From an uncultured Sterolibacteriaceae bacterium (GTDB lineage: Bacteria; Pseudomonadota; Gammaproteobacteria; Burkholderiales; Rhodocyclaceae), in contig CALARK010000008.1 in NCBI GenBank assembly GCA_937888595.1, positions 1 to 64,000 of the forward strand: DNA of 64,000 bases, read 5' to 3'. The translations under genes and the position numbers were made by a program. The notes beneath the pieces were generated by a model. That model was not told where the DNA came from. It was given only the letters and a program-made list of their open reading frames with translations, and searched no databases. Below, in pieces: positions 28,807 to 36,338 of the stretch. Position 1 is the stretch's first letter. Every line of letters starts with the position of its first letter.

Positions 28807-29811
28807 ATGATTTTTCAGCCCGCCATCATCGCGCTGCTGCTCGCCGCCGGCCTGAGCCTGTTCATGCTGCTGGTTGCCTCGCCCTTCGCCGTGCAGGTGA
28901 TCCGCCACTGGGACATCGCCAGCGGCAGCGAGCAGCAACTGAAGCTGGAACGCCTGACCTACCTGTTCTCGACGCTGGTCGCCTTCGTCTGCCTCGTGCA
29001 GATCCTCGCCGCGCTGCTGTTCGTCTTCAATGCCGACAAGATGTCGGTGATGTTCGTCGGCGCGATGTGCGCGGTCGGCGCACTCAACGTCAATGCCTAC
29101 GGCTTTCCTGCCCTCTACCTGCAACTGGCGCTGTTCTTCCTCGCCGCACTGTGGCTCGCCATCAACCATGCCGACAGCCGTGCGCGCGACTATCCGCTGG
29201 TGAAGCTCAAGTACCTTCTGCTGCTCGCCGCCATCCCGCTCTTCGGACTCAGCCTCTACCTGCAACTCCAGTACTTCCTCGGCCTCAAGGCCGACGTCAT
29301 CACCTCCTGCTGCGGCAGCATGTTCTCCACCGACGCGCCGACGCTGGCGAGCGAGATGAGCGCACTGGCGCCGCAGCCCGCCCTGCTCGGCTTCTACGGC
29401 ACGATCGCGGCGGCCGTCCTGCTCTCGGCCTGGCACTGGCGGCAGCGCGGCGACCTCTCGGGCTACGCGGCCGGGCTCGGGTCGCTCGCCGCCTTCGTCG
29501 CCGCCATCGCCGGCATCCTCGCCTTCGTCTCGCTCTACATCTACGAGCACCCGAACCACCACTGCCCGTTCTGCATCCTCAAGCCCGACTACGACTATCA
29601 GGGCTACTGGCTGTATGTTCCCCTCTTTGCCGCCGCCGCCGCCGGCATGAGCGCCGGCGCCCTGCGCTGCTTCAGCCGGCGGCCCAGCCTCGTGCACGTG
29701 GTGCCGCAATTCACCGCCCGGCTGGCCGGCATCGCCGCGCTGGGCTACCTGCTCTTCGCACTGGTCGCCAGCCTGATGATCTGGCGTTCGAACCTGATCC
29801 TGCTGGATTGA
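28807..29811 (+). CDS. polytopic membrane protein with conserved-looking cysteine motifs
   Basis: The 334-aa product has about eight to nine hydrophobic segments. Two extramembrane cysteine groups stand out: TSCCGSMFSTD near residue 165 and HHCPFCILKPDY near residue 255, a CxxC next to two histidines. I do not recognise the family. It is the last gene of the run with the FtsX-like permease and ATPase. The Cys/His pairs suggest metal or redox chemistry, which is inference. The ATG at 28807 follows a 23-bp repeat and has no visible Shine-Dalgarno sequence. Confidence 0.75.
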   Translation: MIFQPAIIALLLAAGLSLFMLLVASPFAVQVIRHWDIASGSEQQLKLERLTYLFSTLVAFVCLVQILAALLFVFNADKMSVMFVGAMCAVGALNVNAYGFPALYLQLALFFLAALWLAINHADSRARDYPLVKLKYLLLLAAIPLFGLSLYLQLQYFLGLKADVITSCCGSMFSTDAPTLASEMSALAPQPALLGFYGTIAAAVLLSAWHWRQRGDLSGYAAGLGSLAAFVAAIAGILAFVSLYIYEHPNHHCPFCILKPDYDYQGYWLYVPLFAAAAAGMSAGALRCFSRRPSLVHVVPQFTARLAGIAALGYLLFALVASLMIWRSNLILLD

Positions 29812-29845
29812 GGCGGGCGGGGTTCTGCCTGCCATCGAAGCCGGT

Positions 29846-29868
29846 GCCGTCCCGCCGGCGCCGACTTT
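29846..29868 (+). repeat. 23-bp dispersed repeat, perfect copy, between convergent genes
   Basis: Lies in the 73-bp gap between the membrane protein gene and the convergent cyanophycinase-like gene. Confidence 0.9.
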
Positions 29869-29884
29869 TCTCCCGGAGGACTGT

Positions 29885-30784
29885 TCAATTGGCCGGGAAG
29901 GTCACTTTCCGGTTTTTCGGATTGAACGTGCTGCCGGCCGGCAGCACATGCATGCGGATGTCGCTCGCCCTGGCCATCGGCCCGGCATCGCCGATGACGC
30001 GCGCCCGGCGGGCGTCGAACAGCTTCACGTAGTAGCGGCCGAGCACCTCCCAGACACCATCTGGCCTTACCAGCAGGGCCGTTTCCTCGTCGATGCCAAC
30101 GCCGACCAGTTGCGGATGGTCGAGCGTGGCGCTGATCAGGCGGTTGTAGCGGGGCCGCATCATGAAGTGCTGGTCGACGATCGCCCCCTTGAAGAACCCG
30201 AAGCCCTTCGAGACATCGATGATTTCCCGGGCGATGTTCGACAGCTCGATCTCCTCGGCATCCCGAGGCTGGCGTACGCGGCCGGTCAGCATGACGCTGG
30301 ACATCACCGAAGCGCCAGCCGAGGTTCCACCGATCGTTGCACCCTCCTCGTAGCGACGCTCGATGACTTCGAGGGCGGCCGTTCCGACCAGCACGCTGGC
30401 AAGCCGTGACTGGTCTCCCCCGAGGAACCAGTAAGCGTCGAACTCCCTGAGCTGGCGGCCGACAGCCTCCTGCTGCGCCTCTTCGTGGCTGATGTTCAGC
30501 AGGCGCGTTTCGGCACCCAGCTTGCGGAAGTCCGCCTCGACCTCACGCGCCTCTTCGTCGTACTCCGTGCTGGCCATCGGCAGCAGGGCGATCCTGGCCC
30601 GGCCCGGTCCTCCGGCCAGCGTCACGAAACGTTCCTGCACCTCGATGGGGGTGTCGCCCCCGCCGACGATCAGCAGGTGGCCCTTGGGTGTGGCATAGAA
30701 CGCGTCCAGCCATCCGGCAACCGCCGGCTGGGCGCACAGCATCACAACGACCATCCGCAACAGATGGCGTAGCGCTCGATTCAT
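29885..30784 (-). CDS. exported cyanophycinase-like serine peptidase (family S51)
   Basis: The 299-aa protein has a signal peptide (about residues 1-23) and a peptidase S51 domain. The nucleophile is Ser155 in GGTSAGASV. Other family elements are LLIVGGGDTP, LGGDQSRLASVL and VGVGIDEETALLV. Cyanophycinases hydrolyse the storage polymer cyanophycin; an exported form would degrade external polymer or another beta-Asp peptide. No cyanophycin synthetase is in the window. It is divergent from the thioredoxin lipoprotein gene. Confidence 0.85.
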   Translation of the reverse strand: MNRALRHLLRMVVVMLCAQPAVAGWLDAFYATPKGHLLIVGGGDTPIEVQERFVTLAGGPGRARIALLPMASTEYDEEAREVEADFRKLGAETRLLNISHEEAQQEAVGRQLREFDAYWFLGGDQSRLASVLVGTAALEVIERRYEEGATIGGTSAGASVMSSVMLTGRVRQPRDAEEIELSNIAREIIDVSKGFGFFKGAIVDQHFMMRPRYNRLISATLDHPQLVGVGIDEETALLVRPDGVWEVLGRYYVKLFDARRARVIGDAGPMARASDIRMHVLPAGSTFNPKNRKVTFPAN

Positions 30785-30904
30785 GGCCTGCCCGACTCGC
30801 TCGAGAATTGAAGGCCGCCGATTCTAACGATCCTGCCACCCGCCCCGTGGCAATTCGTCGCAGCGTGGGCGATCCCCCGCCGCGCGGGCCGGCGTGCCCG
30901 TTGG

Positions 30905-30910
30905 TATAGT
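30905..30910 (+). promoter_or_regulatory. -10 element ahead of the copper module
   Basis: TATAGT lies 28 bp before the ATG of the thioredoxin-like lipoprotein gene. No convincing -35 or metal-regulator palindrome was identified. Confidence 0.4.
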
Positions 30911-30938
30911 GTGAAACCACTCATTCGATGCCGCCCGT

Positions 30939-31427
30939 ATGAAATTCCTGCTGCCGCTTTTGTGTGCCGTTCTGCTCACCGCCTGCGGCGGCGAGCCGCC
31001 CGCGAAACTCAATACGGGCGATGTCGCACCCGCCTTCAAGACCACACGTCCCGACGGCACGGCCATCGACTTCCCCGCCGCGTATGCCGGGCAACCCGTG
31101 GTGCTGCGCTTCTGGGCCGACTGGTGCAAGTTCTGCGAACCGGAGATGAAGCTGATCGACGGGGTGCGTGAGCGCCATGGCGGACGCTTCGCCATCCTCG
31201 CCGTGAACGCTGGACAGGACAAGGCGACGGTGGAGGCCTTCATGAAGAAGCTCGGCGTCGGTTACCCATCCGCCCTCGACGAAAGCTCGAAGATCGCGAA
31301 AACCTATGGCGTCGTCGGCCTGCCGACCACGTTCCTGATCGATGGCCAGGGCCTCGTGCGCGGCAAGATCGTCGGCGAGACCGACGCGGCGATGTTCGAG
31401 CGCCACGTCCAGAATTTGCTGAAATAA
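30939..31427 (+). CDS. TlpA-like thioredoxin-fold lipoprotein
   Basis: A 162-aa periplasmic thiol-disulfide protein anchored by a lipid (signal peptide with lipobox LLTACGG). The active site is WC63KFC66, and the cis-proline loop is VVGLPTTFLIDGQG. TlpA/ResA-type proteins reduce disulfides in cytochrome c or copper-chaperone maturation. As first gene of a run with metal-binding proteins and a CopA-type ATPase, a role in keeping copper-binding cysteines reduced is reasonable inference. Confidence 0.88.
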   Translation: MKFLLPLLCAVLLTACGGEPPAKLNTGDVAPAFKTTRPDGTAIDFPAAYAGQPVVLRFWADWCKFCEPEMKLIDGVRERHGGRFAILAVNAGQDKATVEAFMKKLGVGYPSALDESSKIAKTYGVVGLPTTFLIDGQGLVRGKIVGETDAAMFERHVQNLLK

Positions 31428-31434
31428 GGCTCAA

Positions 31435-31623
31435 ATGATCGCCTGCGACCTCTGCAGCCTGGACTGCGGCAACAAGCCCTTCGAACTGGCCACGCCGGAG
31501 AAGACCCTCAACTTCTGCTGCGAAGGCTGCCGGGGCATCTACGAAATGTTGCACGACATCAAGGCGGCACCGGCGCCGACGGAGCAGAATACGCATACAC
31601 CCCCCGAAAGGAGTCGCACATGA
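31435..31623 (+). CDS. stand-alone P-type-ATPase-like metal-binding domain (62 aa)
   Basis: A 62-residue protein with an N-terminal CDLCSLDC and a central FCCEGCRGIYEML. This is the same cysteine layout found at the N-terminus of CcoI/FixI-type copper ATPases, here encoded as a separate gene. It probably binds copper and hands it to a partner. The stop overlaps the next start by 4 bp (ATGA), so translation is coupled. It is small, but the cysteine pattern makes it convincing. Confidence 0.8.
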   Translation: MIACDLCSLDCGNKPFELATPEKTLNFCCEGCRGIYEMLHDIKAAPAPTEQNTHTPPERSRT

Positions 31624-31982
31624 ACACCCCGATGATGGAAACCGCGCGGCAGATGCCGCACATGATGGGCCAGATGATGGCGCACCCGATGGCCGGCGGA
31701 GCGATGATGGCGGCCGGCGGCTACGCGGCCGGCAAGGGCCTGCTCAGCGCCGGCGCGGGTTTCCTGCGCAATCCGCTGGTCGTGCTGGCGGCGGGCGTCG
31801 CCGCGGGCTACGTACTGTTCAAGTACCAGAAGGAGATCGTCGAAACCGTCTCCAAGGCCACCGGCATGGGCAAGGACTTCGTGCTGCACCAGAAGGAAAA
31901 CCTCGACGACCTGATCGCCGAGACGAAGGAAGGCCAATCCGGCACCGCATCGGCCACATCGGCCGCACCGGCACAGGAGTAA
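31620..31982 (+). CDS. Met-rich small membrane protein (120 aa)
   Basis: The N-terminal 35 residues are strikingly rich in methionine with some histidine (METARQMPHMMGQMMAHPM, then GGAMMAAGG). A Gly/Ala-rich hydrophobic segment follows (NPLVVLAAGVAAGYVLFKYQ) and then a charged helical tail. The second half resembles proteins annotated as DUF5132, from memory. Clustered methionines are typical Cu(I) or Ag(I) ligands, so a copper-buffering role in this operon is inferred. It is translationally coupled to the upstream metal-binding gene. Confidence 0.75.
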   Translation: MNTPMMETARQMPHMMGQMMAHPMAGGAMMAAGGYAAGKGLLSAGAGFLRNPLVVLAAGVAAGYVLFKYQKEIVETVSKATGMGKDFVLHQKENLDDLIAETKEGQSGTASATSAAPAQE

Positions 31983-31989
31983 GTCGCAC

Positions 31990-32562
31990 ATGGACGGCAG
32001 CAGCATCGAAGTCCTCCACCGCGACGTCGGCTATCTGCGCCTGCGCCTGCCGAGTGGGCTGCGCAGCAAGGAAGTCGGCGCCGCGCTTGAGGCCGGCCTG
32101 AAATCGCTGATCGGCGTGCAGCGCATCACCTGGCTGACGACGGAAGGCAAGCTCGCCGTGCGCTTCGACTCACGCGCCTGTACCCACGCCGACGTGGCAC
32201 GACGCGTGAAGGCGCAGCTGGCCGGTCTGCCGCAGCCGGAGGCTGCCGCCGCCACAACGGCCCCCGCGCCGGTTGCGGCCGCACCGGAAACCGCCGGACT
32301 GCCGAACCTCGCTTCCCGCCTCGAAGATCTGCGCGAGCAGCTGGTCGCCGCCACGCCGGAACGCTTCCGCCCGATGGTGGAAAGCGCGACGACCGAGAAG
32401 GCGGTGACCAATTTCTTCAACGACATCGTCGCCTTCTACCTGATCAAGATGCATTGGGACCTGATCGTCAACCGCTGGATCAAGGACCCGGTCAAATACG
32501 GCAACGCCTGGATGACGGTGTTCTACCTCGTCTTCCTGCTGGTGCGTTACCGCAAGTCGTGA
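31990..32562 (+). CDS. HMA-like domain protein (190 aa)
   Basis: The N-terminal about 80 residues have a ferredoxin-like HMA fold pattern (IEVLHRDVGYLRLRLPSGLR, GVQRITWLTTEGKLAVRFD) but no CxxC metal site. An Ala/Pro linker and a helical segment with a hydrophobic stretch near the C-terminus (WMTVFYLVFLLVRYRKS) follow. It resembles proteins annotated HMA2 that accompany P-type ATPases. The function is probably structural or regulatory for the ATPase encoded next; metal binding is not supported by the residues. Confidence 0.7.
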   Translation: MDGSSIEVLHRDVGYLRLRLPSGLRSKEVGAALEAGLKSLIGVQRITWLTTEGKLAVRFDSRACTHADVARRVKAQLAGLPQPEAAAATTAPAPVAAAPETAGLPNLASRLEDLREQLVAATPERFRPMVESATTEKAVTNFFNDIVAFYLIKMHWDLIVNRWIKDPVKYGNAWMTVFYLVFLLVRYRKS

Positions 32563-32572
32563 GCCGTCGCCC

Positions 32573-35011
32573 GTGACCCGTTTCCGCGTCGTCCACCGCC
32601 TGTCTCGGCGCATCCGGCTGATCGCGCCGCCGCTCGCCAGGAACGCCGAGAAGAGCTACCTACTCGAAATCCTGCTGCGCAAGCATGCGGCGATCGAAAG
32701 CGCGCGCGTCGTCGCCGACATCGGCTCGGTGACGATCCAGTACGACCCGGCGCAGCTGCCCGAGCCGCGCCTGCTCGCGCTCTGCGACGCGGTGATCGGC
32801 AATCTCGCCGCCGCACCGAATAAAACCGCCGTCACGCCGGCGCCGACTTTTTCACCCGACCCCGACCAGCCGTCGCAGGAATGCCTCGCGGCGGTGGAAG
32901 GCATGACCTGCGCCTCCTGCGCCGCCCTGATCGAACTCTCGCTCAAGCGTGACCCGCGCGTGCAGAATGTCGCGGTGAACTACGCCGCCGAGACGGTGAC
33001 GGTGAAAGGCTTCATCACCAAGGACCAACTCTTCGACACGGTGAAGAAGCTCGGCTACGCCGCGCGGCCGATGGACACGCTGGCGCAGCGCCGCCTGCTC
33101 GTCGAACGCGAGAAGGCTCGGCTGGAAACGGCGAAGAAGAAGCTGCTGCTCGCCGCCGCGCTGACCGCTCCCGTGATGGTTTCGGGCATGCTGATGCACC
33201 GCTCGCCGTGGCTCCGCGTCATGGAACTCGCGCTGTCGACCTGGGTCGTCGCCGGCCCCGGCAGCGACATCTTCAAGAAGGCCTGGGCACTCGCGCAACA
33301 GCGCGAGGCGAACATGGATTCGCTGATCGCGATGGGCGCCGGCGCCGCCTACCTCTACAGCATCCCCGGCGTGCTGCGCATGGAGCACCACGTCTATTTC
33401 GAGTCGGCGGCGGCGATCATCGCCTTCGTGCTCGGCGGCCGTTACATGGAGGAGCGCGCGAAGGGCAAGGCCTCGGAGGCGATCCGCAAGCTCATCGAAT
33501 TGCAGCCGGACACGGCGATCCGCGTCACGGACAGCGGCGACGAAACGGTGAACATCGACGACGTCCAGCTCGGCGACATCCTGCGCGTGCGGCCCGGCGA
33601 CAAGGTACCGACCGACGGCACGGTCGCCGCGGGCACGGGCAGCATCGACGAATCGCTCCTGACCGGTGAGCCGCTGCCGGTGGCGAAGGCCGCGGGCGAC
33701 AAGGTGGTCGGCGGCACGCTGAACAACAACGGGGCGTTCACACTGAAGGTGACGGCGATCGGCACCGACACCGTGCTCTCCGGCATCGTCAAGCTGGTCG
33801 ACCACGCGCAGGGATCGAAGCTGCCGGTGCAGAAGCTCGCCGACCGCATCTCGGCGCGCTTCGTGCCCGCCGTCGGCGCCGTCGCCGCGACCACTTTCGC
33901 CGGCTGGCTGATGGCCGGCCACCCACTCGCCCGCTCGCTCTCGCATGCCGTCGCGGTGTTGCTGATCGCCTGCCCCTGCGCGCTCGGGCTCGCCACGCCC
34001 ACCGCGATCATGGTCGGCACCGGCCAGGCGGCGCGGCGCGGCATTTACATCCGCAACGGCGAGGCGCTGGAAATCGCCGCCACTCTGGATACCCTGGTGT
34101 TCGACAAGACCGGCACGATTACCGCAGGGAAACCGGTTGTCACCGATTTCCTGCCAGCCGCCAGCCTGGATGAAACGCAATTGCTCGCCCTCGTCGCCGG
34201 CACCGAGCAGCACTCCGAGCACTTCCTCGCCCGCGCGGTCGTGGCCTACTGCAAGGCCCGCGCCGTCCCGCCGGCACCGACTTTCGACTTCGTCGCCACG
34301 CCCGGCCTGGGCGCGCAAGCGAACAGCGAGCTCGGCCTCATCCGCATCGGCAACGCCGCCTTCCTCGCCGCCGCCGGCATCGACTGCGCGGCGCAACAGG
34401 CGCAGGCGGACGCGCTCGCCGCGCAGGGCAAGACGCCGGTCTTCGTCGCCCTCGGCGACACCTGCATCGCGCTGCTGGCCATCGCCGACGCGCCGCGCGA
34501 CGGCGCGCGGGACGCCATCGCGCTGCTCCACCAGCTCGGTCTCAAGACCATCATGTGCACCGGCGACGTAGAGGCCGCCGCGCGCCATGTCGCCCACGAG
34601 GTCGGCATCGACGAGGTCGTGGCACGCGCCACGCCCGCCGACAAGCTCGCGCTGGTCGAACGCCTGAAGAACGAGGGCCGCAAGGTCGGCATGATCGGCG
34701 ACGGCATCAACGACGCGCCTGCCCTCGCGGCGGCTGCCGTCGGCTTCGCCATCGGCGGCGGCGCCGACATCGCTGTAGAAGCCGCCGACGTCACGCTGGT
34801 CGGCGGCGACATCGCGCGCGTCGCCGGCGGCATTGACCTCTCGCGCCGCACCATGGCCATCGTGCGCCAGAACCTGTTCTGGGCGCTCGGCTACAACGTC
34901 GTCGCCATCCCCTTCGCGGCGGCCGGCCGCCTCAACCCGATGATCGCGGCGGCAGCGATGGCGATGAGCTCGGTCTCGGTGGTCACCAACTCGCTGCGGC
35001 TGCAAAAGTAG
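32573..35011 (+). CDS. copA: copper-type P1B ATPase (CopA family)
   Basis: An inner-membrane metal exporter of 812 aa with a GTG start. An extra N-terminal HMA-like region without CxxC (residues 1-80) is joined by a linker to a canonical HMA domain with C113-A-S-C116 (EGMTCASC). The transmembrane metal site is C467-P-C469 (IACPCALGLATP). The phosphorylated Asp511 is in FDKTGT; TGE and GDGIND are present. CPC with CALGLATP is typical for Cu(I). Two copies of the 23-bp repeat lie inside: one in the inter-domain linker (AVTPAPTF), one in the nucleotide-binding domain (AVPPAPTF). The TauE-like gene follows after 2 bp. Confidence 0.93.
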   Translation: MTRFRVVHRLSRRIRLIAPPLARNAEKSYLLEILLRKHAAIESARVVADIGSVTIQYDPAQLPEPRLLALCDAVIGNLAAAPNKTAVTPAPTFSPDPDQPSQECLAAVEGMTCASCAALIELSLKRDPRVQNVAVNYAAETVTVKGFITKDQLFDTVKKLGYAARPMDTLAQRRLLVEREKARLETAKKKLLLAAALTAPVMVSGMLMHRSPWLRVMELALSTWVVAGPGSDIFKKAWALAQQREANMDSLIAMGAGAAYLYSIPGVLRMEHHVYFESAAAIIAFVLGGRYMEERAKGKASEAIRKLIELQPDTAIRVTDSGDETVNIDDVQLGDILRVRPGDKVPTDGTVAAGTGSIDESLLTGEPLPVAKAAGDKVVGGTLNNNGAFTLKVTAIGTDTVLSGIVKLVDHAQGSKLPVQKLADRISARFVPAVGAVAATTFAGWLMAGHPLARSLSHAVAVLLIACPCALGLATPTAIMVGTGQAARRGIYIRNGEALEIAATLDTLVFDKTGTITAGKPVVTDFLPAASLDETQLLALVAGTEQHSEHFLARAVVAYCKARAVPPAPTFDFVATPGLGAQANSELGLIRIGNAAFLAAAGIDCAAQQAQADALAAQGKTPVFVALGDTCIALLAIADAPRDGARDAIALLHQLGLKTIMCTGDVEAAARHVAHEVGIDEVVARATPADKLALVERLKNEGRKVGMIGDGINDAPALAAAAVGFAIGGGADIAVEAADVTLVGGDIARVAGGIDLSRRTMAIVRQNLFWALGYNVVAIPFAAAGRLNPMIAAAAMAMSSVSVVTNSLRLQK
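32828..32850 (+). repeat. 23-bp dispersed repeat, 1 mismatch, in the copA linker
   Basis: Sense orientation; read as AVTPAPTF between the two N-terminal domains, a position tolerant of insertion. Confidence 0.9.
34262..34284 (+). repeat. 23-bp dispersed repeat, 1 mismatch, in the copA nucleotide-binding domain
   Basis: Sense orientation; read as AVPPAPTF in a variable loop of the N domain. Confidence 0.9.
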
Positions 35012-35013
35012 TC

Positions 35014-35709
35014 TTGGAACACGCACATCACGTCGCGGAGTTTTCCTACGCGCTCGCCTTCATGACCGGCCTGCTCGGCGCCGGCCATTGCCTCGGCATG
35101 TGCGGCGGGCTGGTTTCGGCCTTCTTCATGAAGCTGAACGCGCGCGGTCCGTGGCCCTACCTGACCTACCACGCCGGCCGCATCGCCGTGTATGCGGTCG
35201 TCGGCCTGATCGCCGCCGCGCTCGGCGCGGTGCTCGTCTCCACCGGCCGGCTCGGTCTCGCGCAGGGCATCTTGCAGATCGTCGCCGGCGCCATCGTCAT
35301 CCTGCTCGGCTTCGACCTGCTCGGCCTCTCGCCGATCCGCAATGCCTACGGCTTCGCGCCGCTGGCCTGGCTGCGCAAGCAGTTCATGACCGCCACGCAG
35401 AAAGGTCCCATCGTCGGCGCGCTGATCGGTGGCGCCATCAATGGCCTGATGCCCTGCTCGATGACCATGGCGATGGCTGTGCAGGCCACCACCGCGCCCT
35501 CGCCGCCCGAGGGCATGCTGCTGATGCTCGCCTTCGGCGCCGGCACGCTGCCGGCGATGCTCTCGGCAAGCGTGCTGTTCGGCAAGCTCGGCCCGCGCCT
35601 GCGCGGCTGGCTGCTCAAGGGCGCCGCGCTGTTCGTCATCGCGCTGGGCGTGTCGACGCTGTGGCAGGGGCTGCGCTATTTCCTCGTGATGTGGAAGCTA
35701 GTCAGCTGA
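35014..35709 (+). CDS. TauE/SafE-like membrane protein of the urease-accessory/CcoH type
   Basis: A 231-aa polytopic protein with about six helices. It has the family motifs LLGAGHCLGMCGGLVSAF near the N-terminus and GGAINGLMPCSMTMAMA in the middle. Proteins of this type often stand next to copper ATPases and cbb3-oxidase assembly genes and are thought to move or insert metals. The start is assigned to TTG 35014, 2 bp after the copA stop; this is the weakest point of the model. A 23-bp repeat lies 4 bp after its stop. Confidence 0.82.
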   Translation: MEHAHHVAEFSYALAFMTGLLGAGHCLGMCGGLVSAFFMKLNARGPWPYLTYHAGRIAVYAVVGLIAAALGAVLVSTGRLGLAQGILQIVAGAIVILLGFDLLGLSPIRNAYGFAPLAWLRKQFMTATQKGPIVGALIGGAINGLMPCSMTMAMAVQATTAPSPPEGMLLMLAFGAGTLPAMLSASVLFGKLGPRLRGWLLKGAALFVIALGVSTLWQGLRYFLVMWKLVS

Positions 35710-35713
35710 ACTG

Positions 35714-35736
35714 AAAGTCGGTGCCGGCGGGACGGC
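35714..35736 (-). repeat. 23-bp dispersed repeat, 1 mismatch, end of the copper module
   Basis: Starts 4 bp after the TauE-like stop, antisense to it. With the copy at 29846 it brackets the 29.9-35.7 kb segment in inverted orientation. Confidence 0.9.
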
Positions 35737-35825
35737 GAACCCGCCAAACATGCCGCGGCGATATGCCGCACCGCCCGATCCTGTCTTGTCCCTAACATCG
35801 CAGGCTCGACACATCCGGCGCCGGC

Positions 35826-36323
35826 ATGCTCAGCAACGCAACCCTCACCCATCTGTATCTCCGCCATATCGCGGCGCTGCGCGGCTTCCTGGCGGGGCGC
35901 GTGGGTTGCCGCGAAACGGCCGGCGAACTGGCCCACGAAAGCTTCGTGCGCCTGATGACGCGACCGGGCGGCGAGGCACTGCTCGATCCGCGTGCCTTCC
36001 TGTTCCGCATCGCCGACCACCTGGCCATCGACCACTGGCGCGCCAACCCGGTGCGGCCGGAGCAGTTTTCGGATATCACCGAACACGAGCATCTGGCGTC
36101 GGAGGCGCCCGGGCCGGAACGCCACGCCGCAGCACGCCAGCAGCTCGAACGCTTGCGCCGCGCGGTGGAGGGTTTGCCGCCGCAGTGTCGGCGCATCTTC
36201 ATCCGCCACAAGTTCGATGGCCTGACGCAGCTCGCGATCGCCGCTGAGTTCGGCATTTCCCTGAACGCGGTGGAAAAACATCTGATCCGTGCACTGGTGC
36301 GTTTGCGCCAGTGCCTGGACTGA
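35826..36323 (+). CDS. FecI-type ECF sigma factor
   Basis: A 165-aa ECF sigma factor with region 2 (ETAGELAHESFVRLM, ADHLAIDHWRANP) and region 4 (LPPQCRRIFIRHKFDGLTQLAIAAEFGISLNAVEKHL). It is followed after 15 bp by fecR and then by a TonB-dependent receptor, the classical cell-surface signalling cassette. It should direct transcription of the receptor gene when the receptor binds its ligand. Confidence 0.92.
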   Translation: MLSNATLTHLYLRHIAALRGFLAGRVGCRETAGELAHESFVRLMTRPGGEALLDPRAFLFRIADHLAIDHWRANPVRPEQFSDITEHEHLASEAPGPERHAAARQQLERLRRAVEGLPPQCRRIFIRHKFDGLTQLAIAAEFGISLNAVEKHLIRALVRLRQCLD

Positions 36324-36338
36324 GGGGCAGCGACCGGC

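Noticed and set aside
32852..35026. 724-aa open frame antisense to copA
   Set aside because: Shadow frame; the plus strand has all P-type ATPase motifs.
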